A stretch of 64,000 nt of DNA, taken from NCBI RefSeq assembly GCF_002848005.1, contig NZ_PKHX01000001.1:62001-126000 (forward strand). Reading direction: 5' to 3'. This DNA comes from Varibaculum cambriense. GTDB lineage: Bacteria > Actinomycetota > Actinomycetes > Actinomycetales > Actinomycetaceae. The notes under the pieces were generated by a model. It saw nothing but the letters and a program-made list of their open reading frames with translations, ran no database searches and was not told the DNA's origin. Below are positions 47,444 to 56,128 of the stretch, piece after piece (within the stretch, counting starts at the first letter, position 1; every line of letters starts with the position of its first letter). The translations under genes were made by a program, and so were the position numbers.

Positions 47444-48763
47444 TTAAGGCAGGGGTATGGGATTTATTACCGAGCCATTCTTCCAGAGCTCAAAATGAAC
47501 GTGACAGCCGGTTACCCTACCGGTAGCGCCGGTATAGCCGATCAGTTGTCCCTTGGCCACGTGTGTCCCCGGGCTAGTAGCAAAGTGAGTCATATGGCGA
47601 TACACACTAATCCAGGAGCTTCCCCCCAGCATTCCATGGTTAATGGTCACCGTATTCCCCCCGGTACCTTCATAGCGGGTAGACACCACGGTGCCATTGG
47701 CGGCTGCATACTGCGGCAACCCGCAGGCAGCATGAATATCGGCTCCCATATGCAGGCGCCGCTGCCCGGTCACCGGATGAATTCGGTAGCCAAAGGGCGA
47801 AGTAAGGTAAATCCCGCCCTTAATCGGGGCTTGGAAAATTCCCCCGGAGCTGAAGCCAGCACTGCTAGTACCCGCATCTCCACTGCGGGCAACACTGTTA
47901 TTCTTAGCGGCCTTAGCTTCCTGAGTCCTGCGGTTTTGGGCATCAATCTTCCTAATCCGCGCCTGTGCCTCTTGTTGTTCCTTTTCGGCTTGTGCCAGCT
48001 GGTTTGAAATCTCGCCTTTCTTGGCAGCTAGCTCCGCTTCTTGCTGTTTCTTTTGTTCCAGAGTCTGATTTAGCTCCGTAAGTTTTGTCTGCTTCGCGGA
48101 TTTAGCAGTCTCTGCGGCCTGTAAAGCCGCATCCGCCTGCTCTTTCAACTTTCGCACCTGCGAAGTCAGTTCGCGCTGCTCCATCTGTGAGTTTTTTTGC
48201 GCCACAATCTGGTCTTGCACGGTCTTTAAAGAATCAGATTGCAACTGAGCCGCCAATTGCGCATTACGGGCGTAGGTGCTGATATCTCCACTATCCTTAT
48301 CGGAAATGAAAAACTCGAAAGAACCCCCAACCTCCGGGTTGGTGTAGGTTTCTCGAGCCACCCGCCCGATATTGCTCAAGTTTTCACTCTCTTTTTCCTG
48401 CGAGACGGCCAGGGCTTTTTCTACCCGTTTCAGCTGCGCACTAGCCACATCCAACTGGTCTTGCGCCTGAGCTTGGTCTCGCGCTGCGTTGGACTGTAGG
48501 CGTACTGCCTCGTCATATGCTCCCTGGGCAGTTTTTTGCGCATCCTTAGTGTTTTCCAGGGCGATCACCGACTGCGCCAAATCCGCGCTGACGTCCTCCA
48601 AAGACGCCCGGAGCTGCGCCGCCTTACTGGAAGCAGCTTTTTCTTTATCCGCTGCTTTGGAGCGATCGGAAGCCAGCGCAGTACTGGAGGCACCGGCCAA
48701 AACCAAGGATCCAGTTATTAACGTGGCACTGAGGATTTTTCCTAGACGTTTTCTAAAAGACAT
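47444..48763 (-). CDS. Coiled-coil M23 (LytM) peptidoglycan hydrolase, likely FtsEX effector
   Basis: A secreted 439-aa cell-wall endopeptidase. A signal peptide (basic MSFRKRLGK, hydrophobic core, cleavage after A31) is followed by a long coiled coil (about 35-290) and a LytM domain with all zinc and catalytic residues: H338 and D342 (HMGAD), H421 and H423 (HVHFE). Its gene starts 2 bp behind ftsX. Coiled-coil hydrolases or activators next to FtsEX are the known outputs of that complex (EnvC, PcsB, RipC); here the enzyme itself looks active. Confidence 0.92.
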   Translation of the reverse strand: MSFRKRLGKILSATLITGSLVLAGASSTALASDRSKAADKEKAASSKAAQLRASLEDVSADLAQSVIALENTKDAQKTAQGAYDEAVRLQSNAARDQAQAQDQLDVASAQLKRVEKALAVSQEKESENLSNIGRVARETYTNPEVGGSFEFFISDKDSGDISTYARNAQLAAQLQSDSLKTVQDQIVAQKNSQMEQRELTSQVRKLKEQADAALQAAETAKSAKQTKLTELNQTLEQKKQQEAELAAKKGEISNQLAQAEKEQQEAQARIRKIDAQNRRTQEAKAAKNNSVARSGDAGTSSAGFSSGGIFQAPIKGGIYLTSPFGYRIHPVTGQRRLHMGADIHAACGLPQYAAANGTVVSTRYEGTGGNTVTINHGMLGGSSWISVYRHMTHFATSPGTHVAKGQLIGYTGATGRVTGCHVHFELWKNGSVINPIPLP

Positions 48764-48765
48764 GG

Positions 48766-49680
48766 TTACACCTTCGCGTATTTAGCTAAGGAAGCCAGGG
48801 AGGCAATAATCGAAAGCACTAAGGCCGCCACCACGATGATGCCGGACAAAATTGCTACCTCCCGCAGATTTACAAACTGGATGAAGGGAATCGTCTTTTG
48901 CAACCACCCTTGTACCAGGTATTTCACCCCTGCATAGAGCGCCCCACAAGCCAGCAAGGCACCCAGGAGCGCACACAACGCGCCCTCGATCATAAAGGGC
49001 AGTTGGATAAACAGCCCGGAGGCACCTTCCATTCGCATAATCTCGGTTTCTTTCTGCCGCGACATGGCGGAAAGGCGAATAGTAGTAACAATCAGCAGGA
49101 TCGCCGCAATCGCCATCACCGCCGCCAATCCCCAAGAAATTCGACTGGCCTGGCTAAACAGATTCATCAGTGGTTTAACCAGCTGCGATTGATCTTGAAC
49201 CTGCTCCACCCCTGGCTGTCCCTCTAGCTGGGCAGAGACAATCTCGTATTGGGAAGGATCCTTCATTTTGATCCGGAAAGCCTGGGGTAACATCTCCGGC
49301 TTAGTGGCTTCACCTAAAGTGGTATCCCCATACTGCTTTTGAAAATCTGCATAGACCTGATGGTGATTTTGGAAATCGTAATGGTCAATATAGTCAGCTA
49401 AAGTTCCCCGTTCTAACTCGTCGCGAACATCTTGGATCTGTTGTTTAGTAGCCTGCTGACCATTACAGTTACCCACCTGGTCGTCCTGAGCGCACATATA
49501 GACGCTCACTTCCACCTTGGCGTACCATTCCTTTTGCATAGCAGAAATCTGCATCTGGGAAAGACCCCCTACCCCCACAAACAGCAGGGAAATAAAGGTC
49601 ACCAGCACCACCGAAATGGTCATTGCCATATTGTGTCCCAGCCCGGAAAACACCCGGCCAAGGATAAACCGCAAACGCAT
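48766..49680 (-). CDS. ftsX: Cell division protein FtsX
   Basis: Permease-like partner of FtsE that gates peptidoglycan hydrolysis at the septum. The 304-aa protein has one N-terminal transmembrane helix, a periplasmic loop of about 120 residues with a CAQDDQVGNC cysteine pair, and three C-terminal helices. AGGAG precedes the ATG. It follows ftsE by 8 bp. Confidence 0.95.
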   Translation of the reverse strand: MRLRFILGRVFSGLGHNMAMTISVVLVTFISLLFVGVGGLSQMQISAMQKEWYAKVEVSVYMCAQDDQVGNCNGQQATKQQIQDVRDELERGTLADYIDHYDFQNHHQVYADFQKQYGDTTLGEATKPEMLPQAFRIKMKDPSQYEIVSAQLEGQPGVEQVQDQSQLVKPLMNLFSQASRISWGLAAVMAIAAILLIVTTIRLSAMSRQKETEIMRMEGASGLFIQLPFMIEGALCALLGALLACGALYAGVKYLVQGWLQKTIPFIQFVNLREVAILSGIIVVAALVLSIIASLASLAKYAKV

Positions 49681-49688
49681 TTTTTCTC

Positions 49689-50381
49689 CTAGCTCCGACT
49701 CGATCCGTACACGCCGCGATCCTGGTCGCGCACTATTTCTCCATCCACCAGTTCAATCACTCGTTTGCGGAGCTGATTTACGATTTCATCGTCATGGGTA
49801 GCCATCACCACCGTGGTTCCGGTGCGGTTAATCCGATCCAAAAGACGCATAATCCCCAGTGAGGTTTTCGGATCCAGATTTCCGGTGGGCTCATCGGCTA
49901 GCAATATCTCGGGACGATTGACCATCGCGCGCGCGATCGCTACCCGCTGCTGTTCCCCGCCAGATAGCTCATAGGGCATTCGTTTTTCTTTACCCTCTAG
50001 CCCCACCAGCGCTAATACCTGCGGAACTTCTGTTTTTATAGCGTGGCGAGGGCGTCCAATTACCTGCATTGCTAAGGCCACATTCGCTTCCACAGATTTG
50101 TTATCTAGCAAGCGGAAATCTTGAAAAACCGTACCGATTTGGCGACGTAACTTTGGAACTTTCCACCGCGAGAGCCGACCAACATCTTTGCCCAACACTG
50201 TCACGGTACCTTCTGTGGGACTGTTTTCGCGGTAAATCATGGTTAGGAAAGTGGACTTCCCCGAACCTGATTTACCCACGAGGAATACGAACTCTCCCCG
50301 CTCAATATTGGTGCTCACGTGGTTTAGCGCAGGGCGAGCCCCTCGCTTATAAACCATCGAGACGTCGTCAAAAGTAATCAT
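49689..50381 (-). CDS. ftsE: Cell division ATP-binding protein FtsE
   Basis: ABC ATPase of the FtsEX complex. Walker A GKSGSGKS (36-43), signature [14 protein letters not shown] and Walker B ILLADEP are intact. ATG 50381 is used because family members begin MITF-x-x-V-x-x-Y and this gives the usual ~230 aa with GGGGGATGG upstream; a GTG 33 bp earlier is the alternative. Confidence 0.95.
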   Translation of the reverse strand: MITFDDVSMVYKRGARPALNHVSTNIERGEFVFLVGKSGSGKSTFLTMIYRENSPTEGTVTVLGKDVGRLSRWKVPKLRRQIGTVFQDFRLLDNKSVEANVALAMQVIGRPRHAIKTEVPQVLALVGLEGKEKRMPYELSGGEQQRVAIARAMVNRPEILLADEPTGNLDPKTSLGIMRLLDRINRTGTTVVMATHDDEIVNQLRKRVIELVDGEIVRDQDRGVYGSSRS

Positions 50382-50488
50382 CCATCCCCCACTAGCTGTT
50401 GGAAGCCTCGGCACTGACCAACTTAGCGCCTAGGGAGGCGGCATTGGTGGTTACACGCCGATTAGGGGACGCTTACCGCTTTGACGTG

Positions 50489-51610
50489 CTAGTTCTCACT
50501 TTCTTCCTGGGCTTTACGCCACCGGATCCCGGCATCTAAGAAAGTGTCGATATCTCCATCCAATACCGAATCTACCTGGGATGATTCCTCTAGCGTACGC
50601 AGGTCTTTCACCATTTTGTAGGGGTGCAACACATAGGAGCGCATTTGGTCGCCCCAGGAGGCTTTCACTTCTCCAGCGAGTTCCTTTTTCTTGGCTTGCT
50701 CTTCCTCATGTCGCAACTGCAATAGTCGAGATTGCAATACTCGCAGCGCCGCCGCCCGGTTTTGGATCTGGGATTTCTCGTTTTGCATACTGACTACAAT
50801 CCCGGTGGGAATATGGGTCATCCGCACTGCCGAGTCGGTAGTATTTACCGATTGCCCCCCCGGGCCGGAAGAGCGGAACACATCTATGCGCAAATCAGAT
50901 TCGGGAATCTCGATCTGGTCATCGGATTCAATCAGAGGAATCACTTCGACCGCGGCGAAAGAGGTTTGCCGGCGGGACTGATTATCGAAAGGACTTTGTC
51001 GCACCAGGCGGTGGGTCCCGGCCTCTACTGATAACGTCCCGTAGGCATAGGGCGCATCTACCTGGAAGGTAGCGGACTTGATGCCGGCTTCCTCCGCATA
51101 AGAAGTATCCATCACCTGGGTGGGATAGCCGTGGCGCTCGGCCCAGCGCAGATACATACGCAGTAACATTTCCGCAAAATCTGCGGCGTCTACTCCTCCC
51201 ACTCCAGAACGGATAGTAACCACTGCCCGGCGTTCATCGTATTCCCCGGATAGTAGAGTTTGAACTTCCAGTTCAGCGAGCTCTTTATTTAGTTTTTGTA
51301 GGAGGGTGCGCAGTTCGGCCAGGATTTCTTCGCGATCTTCACCCAGCTCTTCCCCCGCCATGGTTTGCAGGGTTAGGGCGTCCTCTACGCTTTGATCTAA
51401 GCGTTCAACCTGGTCAAGACGGGATTTCAGGTGAGATAATTGTGAGGTTACTTGCTGAGCATGCTCGGGATCATCCCAAAGATTAGGGTCTACGCTGGCT
51501 TGTTCCAGTTCTTTTATCTGAGCGCCTAGATTCTCCGGATCAGTAACTGCCCGAATTTTCTCGAGGGTAGTTTGCGCCTTGCTAAGTTGCTCTTCGTAAT
51601 CGTATGCCAC
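50489..51610 (-). CDS. prfB: Peptide chain release factor 2
   Basis: Recognises UGA and UAA stop codons. The 373-aa protein has the SPF anticodon-mimic motif (in VRQSPFDNQ) and the catalytic GGQ ([10 protein letters not shown]). The frame is continuous from GTG 51610, so there is no programmed frameshift as in many other phyla. The GTG is preceded by TAACCT plus 6 nt, pointing to a leaderless message. Confidence 0.96.
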   Translation of the reverse strand: MAYDYEEQLSKAQTTLEKIRAVTDPENLGAQIKELEQASVDPNLWDDPEHAQQVTSQLSHLKSRLDQVERLDQSVEDALTLQTMAGEELGEDREEILAELRTLLQKLNKELAELEVQTLLSGEYDERRAVVTIRSGVGGVDAADFAEMLLRMYLRWAERHGYPTQVMDTSYAEEAGIKSATFQVDAPYAYGTLSVEAGTHRLVRQSPFDNQSRRQTSFAAVEVIPLIESDDQIEIPESDLRIDVFRSSGPGGQSVNTTDSAVRMTHIPTGIVVSMQNEKSQIQNRAAALRVLQSRLLQLRHEEEQAKKKELAGEVKASWGDQMRSYVLHPYKMVKDLRTLEESSQVDSVLDGDIDTFLDAGIRWRKAQEESEN

Positions 51611-51616
51611 GCTTCT

Positions 51617-51622
51617 AGGTTA
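51617..51622 (-). promoter_or_regulatory. -10 box of a leaderless promoter for prfB
   Basis: TAACCT, then 6 nt (agaagc), then GTG 51610 on the complement. Confidence 0.4.
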
Positions 51623-51651
51623 CCCGAGGAAACCACACCATAGACAAGCGC

Positions 51652-52131
51652 TTAGCTTAAAGCCTCAATCGCCAGCTGGAGGACGGCCGCAACCGTTTGC
51701 AAACGAATCTGGTTGCGATCCCCCGATAATGAAAGTTCCGTAGTTGCTCCCCCGGCAGGCGTAGTAACCGAGATAAACACGGTACCAGCGCTATGTCCGT
51801 CTTGGCTGCCGGGACCGGCCACTCCCGTAGTAGCGAGGGCGACATCAGCAGAAAATAGTTTTGCTGCCCCCAGCGCCATTCCTTCGGCGACTACCGGATC
51901 TACGGCTCCGGTTTCTTGTAAGCGGGAACGCGAGACCCCTAAGACTTCGCTTTTTGTGCGGGTCTGATAGGTGGTGACTCCCCCGGCTACTACGTCGGAA
52001 GCTCCGGCAATATCACACAGGGTTGCGCATACCAGCCCGGCGGTTAAGGACTCGGCACAGGCAATGGTGTAACTTTTTTCGCGCAGTATCTCTTGCAAAC
52101 GGCGCGCAAGGGCATCTAGTTCTTGATTCAT
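51652..52131 (-). CDS. CinA C-terminal-type nicotinamide-nucleotide amidohydrolase
   Basis: A 159-aa stand-alone CinA C-domain, as in PncC, which deamidates NMN in pyridine nucleotide salvage. Motifs CAESLTAGLV, GGVTTYQ and TTGVAGPGSQDG match the family. The N-terminal ADP-ribose pyrophosphatase half of full CinA is absent. It lies 30 bp behind recX; cinA next to recA is a common arrangement. Confidence 0.9.
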   Translation of the reverse strand: MNQELDALARRLQEILREKSYTIACAESLTAGLVCATLCDIAGASDVVAGGVTTYQTRTKSEVLGVSRSRLQETGAVDPVVAEGMALGAAKLFSADVALATTGVAGPGSQDGHSAGTVFISVTTPAGGATTELSLSGDRNQIRLQTVAAVLQLAIEALS

Positions 52132-52161
52132 AGTTCCATCATGGCACGGCCGACCCGCTGC

Positions 52162-52746
52162 CTATTCGTTTTCGAAATCTCTATCTGCCAGTGCCGCGCG
52201 GGTCGCCTCACGGCACTGACTGGGAGCGTAACCCTTGCGAGCCAAAAAAGACCCGATCCGGCGCATAGCCTGGGGATAAGACACGTTATGCAAAGAACGC
52301 GCCTTTTTTTCCGCCAACCTCTGAGCGCTTTCGGCCTCTTGCTCCGGGGTAATTTGCGCCAAGGCTTCTGCTTGCAGGCGAGGATCGATTCCTTTCCGGT
52401 TTAACTCTTGAACTAGCGCCCTGCCCACTAGGCCGCGTTCTTGAAAGCGGGTGCGCACCAGCATGGCCGCATATTCGCGGTCATCTAGCAGCCCTACTTC
52501 CTCAAAACGGGTCACGATTTCTTCCGCAATTTCTGGCAGAAAACCCGCCTTCGTGAGTTTTTGGCGAATCTGGGAGCTGGAGGCAGCGGTGCGATCTAAC
52601 ACTCGCAGTGCCGCCTCCCGCGCCGCGGCTAAAGCTTCCTCCGTGGGAAGTTCAGCATTTTTTTGCCGCCGCACCGCCAGATTGGGACTCTTTTTCCGGC
52701 GACGCGGAAGGCCAAAATCACTTTCTGGATCTAGATACTTAACCAT
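52162..52746 (-). CDS. recX: Regulatory protein RecX
   Basis: Modulates RecA filament growth. The 194-aa protein shows three helical repeats; hallmarks are ALRVLDRTAASSSQIRQKL and the DDREYA-RF motif. A basic N-terminal extension (about 1-35) precedes them. It starts 21 bp behind recA and shares its LexA-controlled promoter. Confidence 0.93.
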   Translation of the reverse strand: MVKYLDPESDFGLPRRRKKSPNLAVRRQKNAELPTEEALAAAREAALRVLDRTAASSSQIRQKLTKAGFLPEIAEEIVTRFEEVGLLDDREYAAMLVRTRFQERGLVGRALVQELNRKGIDPRLQAEALAQITPEQEAESAQRLAEKKARSLHNVSYPQAMRRIGSFLARKGYAPSQCREATRAALADRDFENE

Positions 52747-52767
52747 GAAGATACAGCTAGATAGCCG

Positions 52768-53841
52768 TTACTTGTCGCTATCGGCAGCCACATCCGCGGC
52801 ATCCTCGCCAGTATCTTCTTGAATAATGCCGACTGCTTTCAGAATCTTTTCTTCGATTTCATCCGCAAGTTCGGCATTATCTTTCAGATATTGCCGGACA
52901 TTTTCTTTACCTTGCCCCAGCTGGTCGCCCTCGTAGGTATACCAGGCGCCCGATTTGCGCACGATTGACAGATCGGTCGCCAGGTCAATAATCGAGGCTT
53001 CGCGAGAGATCCCTTCCCCATACATCAGATCGAACTCGGCAGTCTTGAAAGGCGGCGCCATCTTGTTTTTTACGACTTTAGCGCGGGTACGTGAACCAAT
53101 CGGCCCCGAGGAATCCTTTAAGGTTTCAATCCGGCGCACATCAATCCGCACCGAGGCATAGAACTTGAGGGCTTTACCGCCGGTAGTGGTCTCGGGAGAG
53201 CCAAAGAAAACCCCTATCTTTTCCCGCAACTGGTTAATGAAAATCGCGGTGGTGCCGGTCGCAGAAAGCGCTCCGGTCATTTTCCGCAGGGCTTGGCTCA
53301 TTAACCGCGCCTGTAAGCCCACATGGGAGTCCCCCATTTCCCCATCGATTTCCGCCTTGGGAACCAGCGCTGCTACCGAGTCGATAACTAAAATATCGAT
53401 TCCCCCCGATCGCACCAGCATATCGGCAATTTCTAGCGCCTGTTCCCCGGTGTCGGGCTGCGCAACTAGCAGCTCATCGGTGTTTACCCCGAGTTTCTTG
53501 GCATATTCGGGGTCGAGGGCGTGCTCGGCATCAATAAAAGCAGCGTTCCCGCCGGCCTTTTGCGCCGCCGCTACCGCGTGCAGGGCTACGGTGGTTTTAC
53601 CGGAGGATTCCGGACCGTAGATCTCGATGATTCGCCCGCGGGGCAGCCCCCCTACCCCCAAAGCAATATCTAGAGCCACTGAACCAGTGGAGATGACCTC
53701 TACTTGGCGATGGGTGTTCTCTCCGAGGCGCATCACTGAGCCTTTCCCGAACTGTTTATCTATGGCCGCTAGCGCCATATCTAGGGCTTGCTCCCGGTTT
53801 CCGCCTGCATTTACTTGCCGTTTTGCGGTCTTTTTTGCCAT
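52768..53841 (-). CDS. recA: Recombinase RecA
   Basis: Strand-exchange ATPase and SOS co-protease. The 357-aa protein has Walker A GPESSGKT at 76-83 and the loop L2 region ([17 protein letters not shown]), with an acidic C-terminus. A perfect CGAAC-N4-GTTCG LexA box lies about 180-195 bp upstream. recX follows after 21 bp. Confidence 0.98.
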   Translation of the reverse strand: MAKKTAKRQVNAGGNREQALDMALAAIDKQFGKGSVMRLGENTHRQVEVISTGSVALDIALGVGGLPRGRIIEIYGPESSGKTTVALHAVAAAQKAGGNAAFIDAEHALDPEYAKKLGVNTDELLVAQPDTGEQALEIADMLVRSGGIDILVIDSVAALVPKAEIDGEMGDSHVGLQARLMSQALRKMTGALSATGTTAIFINQLREKIGVFFGSPETTTGGKALKFYASVRIDVRRIETLKDSSGPIGSRTRAKVVKNKMAPPFKTAEFDLMYGEGISREASIIDLATDLSIVRKSGAWYTYEGDQLGQGKENVRQYLKDNAELADEIEEKILKAVGIIQEDTGEDAADVAADSDK

Positions 53842-54021
53842 GGTATCGATCCTCTCTGGTTCTCTCCGAACTATTGCTGGGCTGGCCTGGGTTTTTGGAC
53901 TTGGGGTGCCCCTCTCCGAGGCTCCAAGCTAACGCTACGTACGGCCAAATACGCTTAACAGCTTGGAGATAATCCGCAAGGGAAAAATCACCGACTGCGC
54001 GTCTGGGTACAACTCTACCTA

Positions 54022-54037
54022 GCGAACAGATGTTCGA
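54022..54037. promoter_or_regulatory. LexA (SOS) box upstream of recA
   Basis: CGAAC-AGAT-GTTCG (54023-54036) with a flanking A/T matches the actinobacterial SOS box consensus CGAACN4GTTCG perfectly. It lies in the 272-bp region between DUF3046 and recA, so recA-recX should be damage-inducible. Confidence 0.9.
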
Positions 54038-54113
54038 CAAATGAAATGCGGAGAAATAGAAAAAATCTGGATAGGGCGATTACTGACGGCGACGCGAAGG
54101 CACCCGTTTCCCG

Positions 54114-54368
54114 CTAGTTCCGCAGTAGTCCTTGGCGCGCGAGCTCATTTAAAGTTCTCCGGTCAGCGCGATGAATAAAACGCAACTGCGGATCGCTATC
54201 GGTTTGCGTCAATAGGCAGTCCCAAATCTGCTGCGGAGCTATTCCCGACGCTAAGGCCTGCGCCGGAGTGGCCTGCAAATCAGGTAAATATAAATCTGAA
54301 AGTAAAGATGCCCCGAAAGCCGATCCAAACACGGCTTTCAGGGCAAAGTCGAACTCTGAACGTTTCAC
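54114..54368 (-). CDS. DUF3046 family protein
   Basis: An 84-aa helical protein of unknown function, always seen next to recA in actinobacteria. It opens MKRSEFDFALKAVFGSAFG, a family hallmark, and ends WDCLLTQTDSDPQLRFIHRAD-like. It starts 4 bp behind clgR. Confidence 0.85.
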   Translation of the reverse strand: MKRSEFDFALKAVFGSAFGASLLSDLYLPDLQATPAQALASGIAPQQIWDCLLTQTDSDPQLRFIHRADRRTLNELARQGLLRN

Positions 54369-54372
54369 CTGG

Positions 54373-54693
54373 CTAGACTACCGAATGTACTGGTACTTCT
54401 GGAACCTGGCGACGCACGGAGAGACCCTCTGCTACTGCCACTCGCAAGGAAACTTCCCGCAGCACCATCGCCATCGGAACCTCGAGAGCATTGCAAATAG
54501 CGGCCAGCAGTTCCGACGAGGCTTCTTTTTGCCCGCGTTCTACCTCAGAAAGATACCCCAAAGACACCTGGGCACTGGTGGAAACTTCCCGCAAGGTACG
54601 ACCCTGGGAACGGCGCACCATCCGTAACACTTGCCCAATCTCTTCGCGCAGCAACGGAGTCTTGTTCCCCGCATCTTTGTCTGTCATATCCAT
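54373..54693 (-). CDS. clgR: ClgR-like XRE-family regulator
   Basis: A 106-aa helix-turn-helix activator; in actinobacteria ClgR induces clpP and lon genes and is itself degraded by Clp. The HTH runs [20 protein letters not shown] and is followed by [17 protein letters not shown] 54693 is used because GGGGG lies 7 nt upstream; an ATG at 54780 would add a poorly conserved extension. The ftsK-pgsA-clgR-DUF3046-recA order supports the name. Confidence 0.9.
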   Translation of the reverse strand: MDMTDKDAGNKTPLLREEIGQVLRMVRRSQGRTLREVSTSAQVSLGYLSEVERGQKEASSELLAAICNALEVPMAMVLREVSLRVAVAEGLSVRRQVPEVPVHSVV

Positions 54694-54870
54694 AGCATAT
54701 CCCCCTATCTGCTGCCCGTGCCGGGACTTCCCCCTCTGAGAAATCCCAGCAGGCGTTTTTTGATACTCTCCTGGATTCACACTTGTTCCAACACCATGTC
54801 CGCGCGATTCATTCCGCTGATCGATAAATAGTGCCAGTGTTCACACCACAGTGATCTACTCGACTCTAGG

Positions 54871-56079
54871 TTATTTCTTCTTCTGTCGCCGCAGCTGCGA
54901 ACGCGTCATAGTAAATCGGGGAGTTTCCCCGTCCGTCTCCTCGGAGGCTTCTGGTTCGGGGCTTTCCCCTGCTGGTTCAGGGCTGGTGTTCGGTGTGGGG
55001 CTAGCGCTGGCCGCCGACAAATCTGGGATTTGCCCCCGCGAATGAGATTCCCGACTATTCCCCTCACCAGCAAACTTTCCTTCTTCTGCGGCCTTTCGTG
55101 CTTCCTGCGCCCGGCGGGTGCGGCGAGAAGGGAACTGGGAGCTGTGGTCTGCCGCGGTCTGCTTCTCCTCTTCCTTCGCTTCCTCAGCGGAGGTGGTAGC
55201 TGGCGCCGGAGTCTCCTCAGTTTCCCGCTCGTCCCTTTGCGCCCGGCGGTTAGCGCGCTTTGCCCGCGGTTCCCAGGTTTTCTTAGCGGCTAACGCATCC
55301 TCACCTGCGCCCAGTTCGGAACCTTCTGCTGATCCCGAGTCCGAAGAACTGGTAGTTTTTTCCTCCGGCTCTTTAGAGGGGGTTTCTTCCTTGCCTTCGC
55401 CGGCCTCTGCAGTATCCTCTTCGGGATTAAGTGCGTCGCTCTTATCCTCACTACCAGCCGCTTTGGCTTGTTCTTTCCGATTGTCGTGGGCATCCAGGAA
55501 GTAAACCATCCCGGAAAGTACCGTAGCCACGAAAGCGGCGATCAAAACCGCAATCGCCAAATACATAATTACTACGCCCACCTGGGCATTAAACGGGTAA
55601 CAAATCCCCGCTAGCATCCACAAGAACACCATCAAAATCTGCAGGCTGGTCTTGATTTTCCCGCCTTTAGATGCCGGCAAAACTACCCCGGAACGCAGTA
55701 GATACATTCGCAGGAGCGTAACCGCTACCTCACGTAAAATCACTACTGCTGTGAACCACCACCACAGGTTCTGGAATAGAGAAAGCAAAACAAAAGCCGA
55801 AATCATCAAGGCTTTGTCGGCGATGGGGTCAACCAGTTTCCCAAAATCGCTGACCACCTGCCAGCGACGTGCCAATTTGCCGTCTAGATGGTCGGTATAG
55901 GAAGCTACACAAAATACCACCAAGGAAACAATCAGCAGGGATACTGACCCTCGCAAATGCTGCATAATCATCAAGGCAATGAAGATCGGCACCAAGATAA
56001 TTCGCGTGATCGTCAGGGCATTCGGAATTATTTGCCACCACTTACCCGATGAAGCTGCGGTTTTCTCTTTGCTTTCCAT
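54871..56079 (-). CDS. pgsA: CDP-diacylglycerol-glycerol-3-phosphate phosphatidyltransferase with a long disordered tail
   Basis: Makes phosphatidylglycerol phosphate, the precursor of PG and cardiolipin. The CDP-alcohol transferase motif has D64, D67, D85 and D89 in DHLDGKLAR and GKLVDPIAD, and several transmembrane helices span about 20-195. Residues from about 200 to the end (around 200 aa) are a low-complexity Glu/Ala/Lys/Ser tail not seen in typical PgsA. ATG 56079 is used; a GTG sits one codon upstream, and neither has a clear ribosome site. Confidence 0.93.
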   Translation of the reverse strand: MESKEKTAASSGKWWQIIPNALTITRIILVPIFIALMIMQHLRGSVSLLIVSLVVFCVASYTDHLDGKLARRWQVVSDFGKLVDPIADKALMISAFVLLSLFQNLWWWFTAVVILREVAVTLLRMYLLRSGVVLPASKGGKIKTSLQILMVFLWMLAGICYPFNAQVGVVIMYLAIAVLIAAFVATVLSGMVYFLDAHDNRKEQAKAAGSEDKSDALNPEEDTAEAGEGKEETPSKEPEEKTTSSSDSGSAEGSELGAGEDALAAKKTWEPRAKRANRRAQRDERETEETPAPATTSAEEAKEEEKQTAADHSSQFPSRRTRRAQEARKAAEEGKFAGEGNSRESHSRGQIPDLSAASASPTPNTSPEPAGESPEPEASEETDGETPRFTMTRSQLRRQKKK

Positions 56080-56128
56080 CACTACTACTCTAATAGATTT
56101 TTATGCTCTAACGACGCATTATAGGTGC

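Noticed and set aside
50489..51610. Programmed frameshift in prfB
   Set aside because: The frame is uninterrupted from the start codon with no in-frame TGA or internal Shine-Dalgarno-CTT-TGA site.
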